Shown: positions 16,553 through 24,971 of the stretch, in pieces
Layout of the letters: every line of letters begins with the position of its first letter
How positions within the stretch are numbered: position 1 is the first letter of the stretch
Source of the DNA: Pseudactinotalea terrae
GTDB lineage: Bacteria; Actinomycetota; Actinomycetes; Actinomycetales; Beutenbergiaceae
Direction of reading: 5' to 3'
Length of the DNA: 64,000 nucleotides
NCBI RefSeq assembly: GCF_009733845.1
Contig: NZ_WNXZ01000005.1
Location: 62,001 to 126,000 of the forward strand
Position numbers and translations under genes: made by a program
The notes under the pieces: generated by a model
Database searches by the model: none
What the model saw: only the letters and a program-made list of their open reading frames with translations
Told to the model about the DNA's origin: nothing

Positions 16553-17702
16553 CGTCCTGGTGGTCGGCGGCGGCACCGTCGGCCTGGCCCTCGCCGCCCG
16601 CCTGGCACGGGGCGGACTGGACGTCGCCGTGTGGGAACGACGGCCCGCACCTGCTCCGGGCACGGGACGTGCGGGACACTCGCGCGCGATCGGCATCCAC
16701 GCTCCCGCGCTCGAGTCCCTCGAGCCGGCGGTCGCCGACCAGATCGTCGCCGAGGCCGTGCAGGTGCGCCGCGGCGTCGCCCGCACCCGCGAGCGCGTGC
16801 TGGGCGTCGTCCCCTTCGACGGCGTCTCGCGCCGGTTCCCCTACGTCGCGACGCTTCCGCAGGTGCGCACGCAGCAGATCCTTCGCGAGGACGTGGCAGC
16901 CCTGGACGGCGTGCACCTCATCCACGACCGCACGCTCACCGCTCTGGAGCAGAAGCCCGGCGGGGTTCACGTGAGCGCTGAGGACGGGTCTGCGGAGACG
17001 GCGCGCTTCGTGGTGGCCGCCGACGGCGCGCGGAGCCGGGTGCGCGACCTGCTCGGCGTGTCCTCGCCGGTGCGCGCCTATCCCGACAGCTACGTCATGG
17101 GCGACCTGCTCGACAGCACCGACGCCGGCGCGGACGCGGTCATCCACCTCGAGCGCGCGGGCGTCGTGGAGTCCTTCCCGCTTCCCGGTGCCCTGCGGCG
17201 CTGGGTCGTCCGTACGCCGTCGCCCGTCGTCGAGCCGACCGCCGAGAGTCTCGCCGCACTCGTCACCGAGCGGACCGGGGTCCTCGTGGACCCGGCGACG
17301 ACCAGCATGCTGAGCGCGTTCACGGTCCGACGACGGCTCGCCTCACGCACCGTGGTGGGCGGCGTCGTCCTGCTCGGTGACGCCGCGCACGAGATCAGCC
17401 CCATCGGCGGCCAGGGCATGAACCTCGGATGGCTCGACGGCGCACGGCTGGCTCCGCTGCTTCTCGCCGCGGTTCGCGGCACCGCGGACGGGCCCGCGAC
17501 CGCCGCAGCACTCGACCGGTTCGACGCGGCACGCCGACGGCGCGCTCGGTGGGCGGCGCGGCAGGCCGAGCTCAACATGGGCCTCGGGCGACCGGTCGCC
17601 GGGTTCGGTGCCGTGGTGCGGGACGGGTTGCTGACCGCCGCGCTCCGGAGCCCGGCCCGCCGCGCGTTGGCGTCCGTGTACGCCATGCGGCACCTCCGCT
17701 GA
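16539..17702 (+). CDS. FAD-dependent aromatic hydroxylase
   Basis: 387-residue group A flavoprotein monooxygenase. N-terminal Rossmann motif VLVVGGGTVGLALAARLARGG, central FVVAADGARSRVRDLLG (the DG motif contacting FAD and NAD(P)H), and C-terminal GDAAHEISPIGGQGMNLGWLD. It corresponds in position and type to SrsC, which hydroxylates the phenolic lipid ring to a hydroquinone. ATG 16539 lies inside the methyltransferase; GTG 16545 is possible. Last gene of the three-gene rightward unit, ending 26 bp from the convergent UbiA gene. Confidence 0.87.
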   Translation: MSVRDVLVVGGGTVGLALAARLARGGLDVAVWERRPAPAPGTGRAGHSRAIGIHAPALESLEPAVADQIVAEAVQVRRGVARTRERVLGVVPFDGVSRRFPYVATLPQVRTQQILREDVAALDGVHLIHDRTLTALEQKPGGVHVSAEDGSAETARFVVAADGARSRVRDLLGVSSPVRAYPDSYVMGDLLDSTDAGADAVIHLERAGVVESFPLPGALRRWVVRTPSPVVEPTAESLAALVTERTGVLVDPATTSMLSAFTVRRRLASRTVVGGVVLLGDAAHEISPIGGQGMNLGWLDGARLAPLLLAAVRGTADGPATAAALDRFDAARRRRARWAARQAELNMGLGRPVAGFGAVVRDGLLTAALRSPARRALASVYAMRHLR

Positions 17703-17727
17703 GACACCGGTCCTGCGGCGCGAACGA

Positions 17728-18576
17728 TCAGGCCGTCAGCGACGTGCCCGCCAGGACGAGGCTGCCGGCAACGATCAACGACGCCACGATGATCAGACGG
17801 AAGAGCAGGCGGCCGGGCGGGCGCGTCGCCACGAGGACGATCCCCAGCGCGGCGATGGCCAGGCACAGAGCCAGTGCCACCATCCCGAGCGGAGTGGGCG
17901 ACGACGCCGCCCCCGAGAGCACAGGTCCGAGCGTCACCAGCGTGGCCGCGACGGCGAGCGCGACGAACGCGACCACGCCAGCAGCCACTCGACCGAGGCG
18001 ATGCGGCAGTCCGTCGATGCCGGTGGAGGCATCGTCATCGAGGTCGGGCAGGACGTTGGTGAAGTGGATCGCGACGCCGAAGGCAGCACCGACGCCGAGC
18101 GCCCACCACGTGGCGGCCGCCGGCGGCTGGGCCGCCAGTGTGACGACGGCGGGGAGCAGTCCGAAGCTGAGGACGAACGGGATGACAGAGGCCGCCGTCC
18201 TCTTGAGCACGGCGTTGTACGCCCAGCCGGAGGCCACCAGGATGAGGTGCGCCACCGCAGACCGCCAGCCCAGCACGAACGACGCCGGGATGGTGAGCGC
18301 AGCGAAGACCCAGGCGGCCCTGCGCACGGCGGTGACCGAGATGTCGCCCCGGGCGACCGGCTTGTCGGTGCGGTGGACGGCTCGGTCCCGCGCAGCGTCC
18401 AGCCAGTCGTTCGAGAAGCCGATCGAGAGCTGACCGGCGAGGATCGCGATCCCCAGGGCCCCGATGCGCCAGGCCGGCAGGTCGATGGCGATGCCGAGGA
18501 CGACCGCCAGGACGGTGACCGTCGCCGTCGGCCCGGGGTGGCTGGCGAGCAGCAGCGAGCGGGTTCGGGCGAGCAT
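17728..18576 (-). CDS. UbiA-family prenyltransferase
   Basis: 282-residue integral membrane enzyme with about eight hydrophobic segments. The first prenyl-diphosphate/Mg2+ motif is NDWLDAARD (residues 56-64) and the second Asp-rich motif is LPDLDDD around residue 170. UbiA enzymes attach prenyl chains to aromatic or quinone rings. Convergent to the type III PKS genes, which suggests prenylation of the phenolic product; alternatively it serves menaquinone or heme O synthesis. No MenA/CtaB neighbour supports those alternatives. Confidence 0.83.
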   Translation of the reverse strand: MLARTRSLLLASHPGPTATVTVLAVVLGIAIDLPAWRIGALGIAILAGQLSIGFSNDWLDAARDRAVHRTDKPVARGDISVTAVRRAAWVFAALTIPASFVLGWRSAVAHLILVASGWAYNAVLKRTAASVIPFVLSFGLLPAVVTLAAQPPAAATWWALGVGAAFGVAIHFTNVLPDLDDDASTGIDGLPHRLGRVAAGVVAFVALAVAATLVTLGPVLSGAASSPTPLGMVALALCLAIAALGIVLVATRPPGRLLFRLIIVASLIVAGSLVLAGTSLTA

Positions 18577-18620
18577 CCGACCACGGTAGGCGTGGCCGTG
18601 GCTGCTGCGGTGCCGATCGC

Positions 18621-18635
18621 GAGGACGTGGTCCTC
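18621..18635 (-). terminator. Short hairpin downstream of the GH4 gene
   Basis: GAGGAC-gtg-GTCCTC forms a perfect 6-bp stem 5 bp past the stop of the leftward GH4 gene, flanked by further GC pairing. It is weak, with no T-tract; a terminator role is only suggested by its position. Confidence 0.3.
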
Positions 18636-18639
18636 CGGC

Positions 18640-20028
18640 TCAGGGCTCGACAGCGCCGAGGAGCTCGGCCGGCAGCAGCTCGGCGTGGGCGGCCAGCAGC
18701 TCGTCGGTCATCGCACGGATCTGCGGCAGCGTGCACATCGCCGCGGTGAGCGGGTCGAGCGCGACGGCGTGGTGGACGTGCTCGACGTCGCCGGTCAGGG
18801 CGGCCCGGACGGCGAGGGTCTGCACGTTGACATTGGTGCGGTTGAGGGCGGCGAGCTGGGGTGGCAGCTCCCCCTGGGCCGTGGGCTGCACACCGCCTGC
18901 ATCGACGAGGCACGGCACCTCGACGCACGCCTCCGCCGGCAGGTTCGTGATGAGCGAGCCGGCGTTGGGCACGTTCCCGTGGACGACGCTGGGCACGCCG
19001 GTGACGATCGAGTTCACGATGGTGGCGCCGTACTCCACCGAGGGTGCCAGCTCGCGTTGCAGGCGCTCGAGCTGATCGGTGAGGTCACCCGGGACGTCGT
19101 GCGCGGCGCAGATCTCGTAGTAGTCCCACCGTTGCGGGATGTACTCGGAGACCAGCTCGGCGTTCTTGCGGAAGTAGGGCAGGTACTCGGAGGCGTGGTG
19201 ACTGGACTCGGTCTGGAAGTACCCGAAGGCGTTCATGATGTCCGTGCGGACCTGCTCGTTGCCGCCTTCGTACGTGCTGGCGGCCGCGGCAGCACCGGAG
19301 TGGTCGCCGTCATCGGCACGCAGCGCCGCTGCACCGCGCCCGACCTGGTGCCGTGCACGCATCTCTGCCCGGAGCCGGGGGTAGAGGTCCTCGTCGCCGT
19401 GACGGAAGTCGAGGACCCATGCCTGGTGGTTGATCCCGGCGCACCGGTAGCTGACCTCCTCGTAGGGCACCCCGAGCGTGCGCGCGAGCATCCGGGTGGT
19501 GCCCTGCACGCTGTGGCACAACCCCACGGTGCGCAGCCCGAGCGCGTTGAGGTAGGCCGTCGCCATCGCCATGGGGTTGGCGTAGTTGATGAACGTCGCC
19601 TCCGGGCACAGCTGGAGGGCATCGGCCGCGATGTCGCGGTAGGCGGGGACCGATCGCAGGAACCTGAACACCCCACCCGGACCCACCGTGTCCCCGACGG
19701 GTTGGTCGATGCCGTACCGACGCGGAATCTCGACGTCGTGGCGGTAGGCGGCGACACCTCCGACCTGGAAGGTGATGATGACGACGTCGGCTCCGTCCAG
19801 CGCCTGGCGACGATCCGTCGTCGTCATGACCCTGGTGGGAAGCCCGTGATGGGCCACGAGGGCACGCGCGGCGGAGGCGACGCCATCGAGCCGGCCCGCA
19901 TCGATGTCCATGAGTCTGATCTCGGCAGCCTGCAGCGCGGGAAAGCTGATGAGGTCACCGAAGAGCCGGAACGGGAAGACGAAGCCGCCGGCTCCGATGA
20001 TGGCGATGGTGGGGGACGTCCGCGTCAT
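18640..20028 (-). CDS. GH4 alpha-glucosidase/alpha-galactosidase (NAD+- and Mn2+-dependent)
   Basis: 462-residue family 4 glycosidase of the MelA-like branch, which cleaves through a 3-keto intermediate using NAD+. It shows the dinucleotide-binding IAIIGAGGFVFP at the N-terminus, FINYANPMAM, and the metal ligands Cys171 in LCHSVQGT and His201 in AGINHQAW. No signal peptide, so it acts in the cytoplasm on imported, probably non-phosphorylated, glycosides. Divergent from the oxidoreductase/isomerase pair at 20121; the 92-bp gap holds a strong rightward promoter and a LacI-type operator that could control both sides. The exact sugar is unknown. Confidence 0.9.
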   Translation of the reverse strand: MTRTSPTIAIIGAGGFVFPFRLFGDLISFPALQAAEIRLMDIDAGRLDGVASAARALVAHHGLPTRVMTTTDRRQALDGADVVIITFQVGGVAAYRHDVEIPRRYGIDQPVGDTVGPGGVFRFLRSVPAYRDIAADALQLCPEATFINYANPMAMATAYLNALGLRTVGLCHSVQGTTRMLARTLGVPYEEVSYRCAGINHQAWVLDFRHGDEDLYPRLRAEMRARHQVGRGAAALRADDGDHSGAAAAASTYEGGNEQVRTDIMNAFGYFQTESSHHASEYLPYFRKNAELVSEYIPQRWDYYEICAAHDVPGDLTDQLERLQRELAPSVEYGATIVNSIVTGVPSVVHGNVPNAGSLITNLPAEACVEVPCLVDAGGVQPTAQGELPPQLAALNRTNVNVQTLAVRAALTGDVEHVHHAVALDPLTAAMCTLPQIRAMTDELLAAHAELLPAELLGAVEP

Positions 20029-20048
20029 GGTTCCACGCTAGGGGCTCG

Positions 20049-20093
20049 TTGACACCACCGAGACCCTCCCTTAGGCTGCGGAAAGCGCATTCC
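20049..20093 (+). promoter_or_regulatory. Promoter and LacI-type operator of the 20121 operon
   Basis: TTGACA (20049-20054) and TAGGCT (20072-20077) with 17-bp spacing form the best promoter match in the window. Directly downstream, GGAAAGCGCATTCC (20080-20093) is palindromic at 6 of 7 pairs and differs from GGNAANCGNTTNCC at one position. The position over the start site indicates repression by a LacI-family protein. Confidence 0.65.
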
Positions 20094-20120
20094 CACGGCC
20101 ACGACCTCCAGGAGCTCCCC

Positions 20121-21284
20121 ATGTCCACCCGCACCCTCCGCATCGGCATGAACGGCATCACGGGCCGGATGGGGTACCGCCAGCACCTCGTCCGCTCGAT
20201 CGTCCCGATCATGGAGCAGGGCGGCGTGACGCTCGCCGACGGCAGCAAGGTGCTCGTCGAGCCGATCCTCATCGGCCGCCGCCCCGACGCCGTCAAGGAG
20301 ATCGCCGAGCGCCACGGCATCGAGCGCTGGACCACCGACCTCGAGGGCACGATCGCCGACCCCGAGGTCGACATCATCTTCGACGCCTCGATGACCTCGC
20401 TGCGCGCCGCGACCCTCACCGCCGCCATGAAGGCCGGCAAGCACATCTTCACCGAGAAGCCCACGGCCGAGACCCTCGACGAGGCGATCGAGCTCGCACG
20501 GCTCCGCCGGGAGACCGGCGTGACCGCCGGCGTCGTCCACGACAAGCTGTACCTGCCCGGACTGGTCAAGCTCCGCCGGCTGGTCGATGAAGGGTTCTTC
20601 GGCCGCATCCTCAGCCTGCGTGGCGAGTTCGGCTACTGGGTGTTCGAGGGCGACGTGCAGGCCGCGCAGCGCCCGAGCTGGAACTACCGCAAGGAAGACG
20701 GCGGTGGCATGACCACCGACATGTTCTGCCACTGGAACTACGTGCTCGAGGGCATCCTCGGCAACGTCAAGAGCGTCGTCGCCAAGACCGTCACGCACAT
20801 CCCGACCCGCTGGGACGAGAAGGGCGAGGAGTACGCCGCCACCGCTGACGACGCCGCCTACGGCATCTTCGAGATCGAGGGTCCGAGCGGCGAGGAGATC
20901 GTCGCCCAGATCAACTCCTCCTGGGCCGTGCGCGTCTACCGCGACGAGCTGGTCGAGTTCCAGGTCGACGGCACCCACGGCTCCGCGGTCGCCGGGCTCC
21001 GCAAGTGCGTCGCGCAGCAGCGTGCGCACACGCCCAAGCCCGTGTGGAACCCCGACCTGCCGGTGACCGAGCCCTTCCGCGACCAGTGGATGGAGGTCCC
21101 GGCCAACGCCGACCTCGACAACGGGTTCAAGCTGCAGTGGGAAGAGTTCATCCGCGACGTCGTCGCCGGGCGCGAGCACCGCTACGACCTGCTCTCTGCC
21201 GCACGCGGCGTGCAGCTCGCCGAGGCCGGGCTCGCCTCCTCCGCCGAGGGCCGCAGGGTCGAGCTGGAGCCGATCGCACTGTGA
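20121..21284 (+). CDS. Gfo/Idh/MocA-family oxidoreductase
   Basis: 387-residue NAD(P)-dependent sugar dehydrogenase. The N-terminal Rossmann fold starts RIGMNGITGRMGYRQ, followed by IFDASMTS and the catalytic-lysine motif FTEKPTAE; the C-terminal dimerisation domain contains GGGMTTDMFCHW, matching the GGG...D..H signature. GGAG lies 8 nt before the ATG. Its stop overlaps the GTG of a TIM-barrel isomerase, and it diverges from a GH4 enzyme. The three could process a keto-sugar or unusual glycoside, but the substrate is unknown. Confidence 0.85.
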   Translation: MSTRTLRIGMNGITGRMGYRQHLVRSIVPIMEQGGVTLADGSKVLVEPILIGRRPDAVKEIAERHGIERWTTDLEGTIADPEVDIIFDASMTSLRAATLTAAMKAGKHIFTEKPTAETLDEAIELARLRRETGVTAGVVHDKLYLPGLVKLRRLVDEGFFGRILSLRGEFGYWVFEGDVQAAQRPSWNYRKEDGGGMTTDMFCHWNYVLEGILGNVKSVVAKTVTHIPTRWDEKGEEYAATADDAAYGIFEIEGPSGEEIVAQINSSWAVRVYRDELVEFQVDGTHGSAVAGLRKCVAQQRAHTPKPVWNPDLPVTEPFRDQWMEVPANADLDNGFKLQWEEFIRDVVAGREHRYDLLSAARGVQLAEAGLASSAEGRRVELEPIAL

Positions 21285-22144
21285 CCCGGCTGGCGCTCAA
21301 CACCGCGACCACGAAGTACGTCACGCTCGCCGAAGCCGTGCGGGTGGCGGCCGACGCCGGCCTGACGGCGATCGGGCCGTGGCGCGACCGCGTCGCCGAG
21401 GTGGGCCTGGAGAAGGCGACCACGCTCATCCGTGACGCCGGGCTGAGCGTCTCCAGCCTGTGCCGCGGCGGCTTCCTCACCGCCGCCGACGCCGAGGGCC
21501 AGGCCGCTGCACTCGCCGACAACAAGGCCGCGATCGTCGAGGCCGCCACCCTCGGTACGAGCGAGCTCGTGCTCGTGGTGGGCGGCCTGCCCGCCAACCC
21601 CGAGCCGGGCGCCGCTGCACTTCCCGACGGCGATCGCGACCTGATCGCCGCCCGCCGGCGGGTCGTGGACCGGGTGGGCGAGCTGGTGCCGTTCGCTGCT
21701 GAGCACGGGGTGCGCCTGGTGCTGGAGCCGCTGCACCCGATGTTCGCCGCCGATCGCGCGGTGCTGTCCACGCTGGGTCAGTGCCTCGACGTGGCTGCCG
21801 ACTTCCCGCAGGAGTCCGTCGGTGTGCTGGTCGACACCTACCACGTGTGGTGGGATCCCGAGCTGGAGAACGTGATCGCACGCGCGGGCCGCGAGGGCCG
21901 ATTGGCGCTCTACCAGGTCTGCGACTGGCTGCTCCCGCTCGCCGCCGACCCGCTGCTCTCGCGCGGCTTCATGGGGGATGGCTACATCGATTTCCCCACC
22001 ATCACCAGGTGGGTGGCAGATGCCGGTTACACGGGCGCCGTCGAGGTGGAGATCTTCAACGCGGAGATCTGGGAGGCACCGGCCGAGCAGACCGTCGCCA
22101 CCATGGTCGAGCGCTACACGAGGCTCGTGGAGCCCTACCTCTGA
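21281..22144 (+). CDS. TIM-barrel sugar isomerase/epimerase (AP-endonuclease-2 fold)
   Basis: 287 residues of the xylose-isomerase-like TIM-barrel superfamily, with metal-ligand-bearing strands VRLVLEPLHP, VGVLVDTYHVWW, LYQVCDWL and AVEVEIFN (Glu, Asp/His, Asp and Glu ligands in order). The GTG start at 21281 overlaps the stop of the oxidoreductase. Such pairs commonly convert oxidised or keto sugars; the specific reaction is not evident. No terminator hairpin is visible after the stop, and the next gene is convergent. Confidence 0.82.
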   Translation: MTRLALNTATTKYVTLAEAVRVAADAGLTAIGPWRDRVAEVGLEKATTLIRDAGLSVSSLCRGGFLTAADAEGQAAALADNKAAIVEAATLGTSELVLVVGGLPANPEPGAAALPDGDRDLIAARRRVVDRVGELVPFAAEHGVRLVLEPLHPMFAADRAVLSTLGQCLDVAADFPQESVGVLVDTYHVWWDPELENVIARAGREGRLALYQVCDWLLPLAADPLLSRGFMGDGYIDFPTITRWVADAGYTGAVEVEIFNAEIWEAPAEQTVATMVERYTRLVEPYL

Positions 22145-22216
22145 GCATCTCTGTCCCGGCCAAGGCTGTCAGTGATCGCGCGGACAAGAATTGTGAGCCG
22201 AAGTTCGGTGGCGGCA

Positions 22217-22549
22217 CTACGACAGCACGAGCAAAGCCTCATCGGGATCTGCGACGAACGTCGCAATCGTTGGACGAGCATCCCGCAACACATCTGCGAC
22301 GGTTGCAGATGTGCTGTTCCCGACGCGTACCCAGACGACCTTCGGCGGCGCACCAAAGAGAAAGGCGAGTTGCGCGAAGTCGTTGTCTTTGGACACAAGC
22401 ACCAGCTCATGCTGAGCCGCGTACTGCTAGACAGCCCGGTCGTCCGCGGTGTCCAGTCCCACAACAGCAACGTGGGTGGAGTCGGGATATTCCGCTTCCA
22501 AGGTCCCGACCAGCTTGCGTGACAAGTTCTGGTCGAACAGCAATCTCAC
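22217..22549 (-). pseudogene. DUF5615 PIN-like toxin interrupted by an amber codon
   Basis: Reading leftward from GTG 22549, which overlaps the antitoxin stop, the frame gives VRLLFDQNLSRKLVG, then DTADDRAV, a TAG stop (22429-22427), and continues in the same frame QYAAQHELVLVSKDNDF and GAPPKVVWVRVGN to a stop at 22217. With read-through it would be 110 residues, the normal DUF5615 length, and both the N-terminal acidic FDQNLS and central SKDNDF motifs are intact. A single nonsense change is the only defect. It would be the mRNA-targeting toxin partner of the DUF433 protein. Confidence 0.75.
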
Positions 22550-22764
22550 GCTGACGCGAGCCGCCGCTCGCGCAGAGCAGCAAACTCGATTGCTGCTCGT
22601 ACGTGATTGGCGGTGAGCTCCGGAAACTCCTCGACGATCTGCTCGGTGGTCATTCCCGAAGCCAGGTACTCAAGCACATCACCGACAGTGATCCGCGTCC
22701 CGACGAACCGAGGCTTGCCACCACGAACCCCTGGCGTGCTGTCGATCAGCGACAAGTTGCTCAT
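22546..22764 (-). CDS. DUF433 antitoxin
   Basis: 72 residues of the DUF433 family: GVRGGKPRFVGTRITVGDVLEYLASGMTTEQIVEEFPEL is the typical helix-turn-helix-like core (shown here in part: KPRFVGTRI, VLEYLASGM, EQIVEEFPEL). It presumably neutralises and autoregulates the downstream DUF5615 toxin gene, whose GTG overlaps this stop. The ATG at 22764 begins just before SLIDSTPG, the usual family N-terminus; the longer frame upstream is not conserved. Because the toxin is interrupted, this may be an orphaned antitoxin. Confidence 0.8.
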   Translation of the reverse strand: MSNLSLIDSTPGVRGGKPRFVGTRITVGDVLEYLASGMTTEQIVEEFPELTANHVRAAIEFAALRERRLASA

Positions 22765-22811
22765 GGCACCAGGGTACGCCTGATGAGATTCGCCATTCGC
22801 GGTCGAGGGCG

Positions 22812-23628
22812 TGGCCATGGGCGGCGACAGCGGCCGCACTCGTGCTGGTGGGCGCCCTGAACGCTGCCACGATCGACACCGATGGCGGCACACGGGGTCC
22901 GCCGCCCTACCCGGGCGCACTGGCCGCCATACCCACGGCCCACGGCATGCTGATCATCGCGGCCACCGAGAGTGTCGACGAGGACGTCGTGCACATCGAG
23001 GAGGACGGATCCGAGCGCTGGCGAGTCAGCGCAGACGCGGTGCCGACGGAGAACGGACCGCAGTGGGTGCCGCTGAACGTCAGCGACGAGCTGGGAGCTT
23101 CCGGGCGGCGCGAAGATCGAGTTCACGGCCGACGGCACGATGGTGCTGCACACCAGCGACCGGCAGATCTCGCTAGGACTCCACGAGTCGCTGATCCCCT
23201 TCGAGGACGACTTCGGCGGCCCTGTCATGGTGCAGTAGATCTCGAACGAGGTCTTGACCGCGTCGCGACGCGTCGACCAGGCCGAGCTGTGGCACGTGGC
23301 CACCCCGACCTGTCACCCGGTCGCGCGCTTGCGCGGCACCATCGCCACGCAGTGCTGGGAGGTCTCCCACGAGCAGATCGTCGTGCTCGATGTCGTCACC
23401 GGCGAGACGCGGTGGGAACTGCCGAATGCGAGCGTCGTCGCCGCGAGCGAGGACACGCTCCTGGTGTTCGATCACACCCAGGGCATCCTGCTCGGGATCG
23501 ACTCGTCAGATGGCTTGGCTCGATGGTCCCTTCCCATGCCGATCGATGGCTACCCCTACGTGATGTCCATCTCCGACGGGATCCTCGTGATCGGCGAGGA
23601 CAACCTGTCCCGGTTGCGATGGGGCTGA
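22812..23628 (+). pseudogene. Decayed paralogue of the PQQ-propeller membrane protein
   Basis: Pieces of two frames align to the intact protein at 23672-24967. Frame one gives WPWAATAAALVLVGA (membrane segment, compare LPWILTALALVGIGA) and IEEDGSERWRVSADAV (compare IEADGSERWRVELDVV). Near 23095-23115 there is a frameshift with loss of ~25 residues, after which VLHTSDRQISL, LIPFEDDFGG, a TAG at 23236, and then AELWHVATPTCHPVARLRGTI follow to 23628. About 100 residues after the membrane segment are also missing. The order of conserved blocks is kept, so this is a tandem duplicate that has lost function. Confidence 0.75.
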
Positions 23629-23671
23629 CAGACCTGGGGACAGGACAAGGGCGAGGCGGGAGAATCGACCC

Positions 23672-24967
23672 ATGTCCGCCGTCGAGGAGTTCGAGCTCGC
23701 TGAGCCGGACGACGACGGCGGCGCTCCCCCGCCGCGAACGGGTCGCCGTCGGGCCTCCCAGCCTTTGCCATGGATCCTGACGGCGCTCGCGCTCGTCGGC
23801 ATCGGGGCCGCCAATTCGGGCCCCGTCCCGATCTCCTACGGCGCAGGCAGCGGACCGGACATCGGCCTGTTCGACCTCGACATCCGGACCGAGCCCAGCA
23901 CGGTCTGGACCACCGAGCTGCGGTTCCCGGAGGTCGTGCTGGCGGAGGGAGACCGAGCCGTCGTGGTCGAGGACGACGACGGTGCCGGCCGGAGCGTCCT
24001 CGGCCTCGACCTCGCGAACGGCGCCGAGGTGTGGCGCTACTACGACCGGGGCTACACGTGCACCTGGGGAACCTCGATCGGGTGCGTCGACAGCCCCGGC
24101 TCGCCGGGCGCGGTGCTGGTGCTGATCGACATCTCCGACGGCAGCCGCCACACCCGCCTGTACCCGCGTGCCGTGGCGGTGGTGGCCACAGAAGACGACG
24201 CGGTCGTCATCCAGGCATCGGATGCACCGTCGGAGTCCGTGGCGCTGATCGAGGCTGACGGCTCGGAGCGCTGGCGGGTCGAGCTCGATGTCGTGGAGGG
24301 CACGACTGCCCCGTTCTGGACCCAGCTCGCGGTGGTCAACGACAGGGTGGAGATCTACAACACGGCCAGCTCGATCGAGATCGCGACCGGGGCGGTCTCG
24401 CCCATCACGCGCTGGACCCTCCACGACGACGTCGACGTCGAGATCGGCAGTGCCGCCAGCCCCGAGCTCGTCGTTCACACGCCAGTGGGCAGAGTCCCGC
24501 TGCAGCGGGACGAGATCCTGATCCCCTACGACGACGATCTCGGCGGCGCGGTCGCCCTCAGCCAGGATCCCACCGGCAGGCTCATCGCCACCCTGCGCGC
24601 CGACGGGACCGAGCTCTGGCGCATGCCGTCATCGCACGACGGGTGCCGCCCGGTCGCGAGACTGCAGGGCGCGTTGGTGACACCGTGCTGGGGCGAGACC
24701 GCCGAGCGCGTCGTCGGGTGGGACCTGCGCAGCGGCAACGAGCTGTGGAGCCTCAGCGCACCGACCTTCGCGCTCGCCGCGACCCGGGACAACATCCTCA
24801 TGCTGAACTATGTCGAGGGCACCCTGTTCGCGCTCGACCCTCTCGACGGCTCGCAGGACTGGACCGCCCCGCTGCGTGTCGACGATGCGTCCAACCTCGT
24901 CGCGCTGTCGAACGGCGTCCTCCTGTCCACCCACACCTCCGTCGTCCGGCTGCTCTGGGACAGGTAG
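23672..24967 (+). CDS. Membrane-anchored PQQ-like beta-propeller protein
   Basis: 431 residues: a ~30-residue Pro/Arg-rich cytoplasmic N-terminus, one membrane helix (PLPWILTALALVGIGAANSG, about 32-51), then an extracytoplasmic domain with recurring propeller strands ending in W-containing turns (GAEVWRYYD, GSERWRVEL, GTELWRMPS, GNELWSLS, GSQDWTAPL). These are PQQ-type repeats of a beta-propeller without obvious enzyme residues. Paired cysteines (CTWGTSIGC, GCRPVAR with TPCWG) may form disulfides outside the cell. GGGAG lies ~8 nt before the ATG. Function unknown; binding or scaffolding in the envelope is plausible. A decayed copy precedes it. Confidence 0.75.
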   Translation: MSAVEEFELAEPDDDGGAPPPRTGRRRASQPLPWILTALALVGIGAANSGPVPISYGAGSGPDIGLFDLDIRTEPSTVWTTELRFPEVVLAEGDRAVVVEDDDGAGRSVLGLDLANGAEVWRYYDRGYTCTWGTSIGCVDSPGSPGAVLVLIDISDGSRHTRLYPRAVAVVATEDDAVVIQASDAPSESVALIEADGSERWRVELDVVEGTTAPFWTQLAVVNDRVEIYNTASSIEIATGAVSPITRWTLHDDVDVEIGSAASPELVVHTPVGRVPLQRDEILIPYDDDLGGAVALSQDPTGRLIATLRADGTELWRMPSSHDGCRPVARLQGALVTPCWGETAERVVGWDLRSGNELWSLSAPTFALAATRDNILMLNYVEGTLFALDPLDGSQDWTAPLRVDDASNLVALSNGVLLSTHTSVVRLLWDR

Positions 24968-24971
24968 CGCG

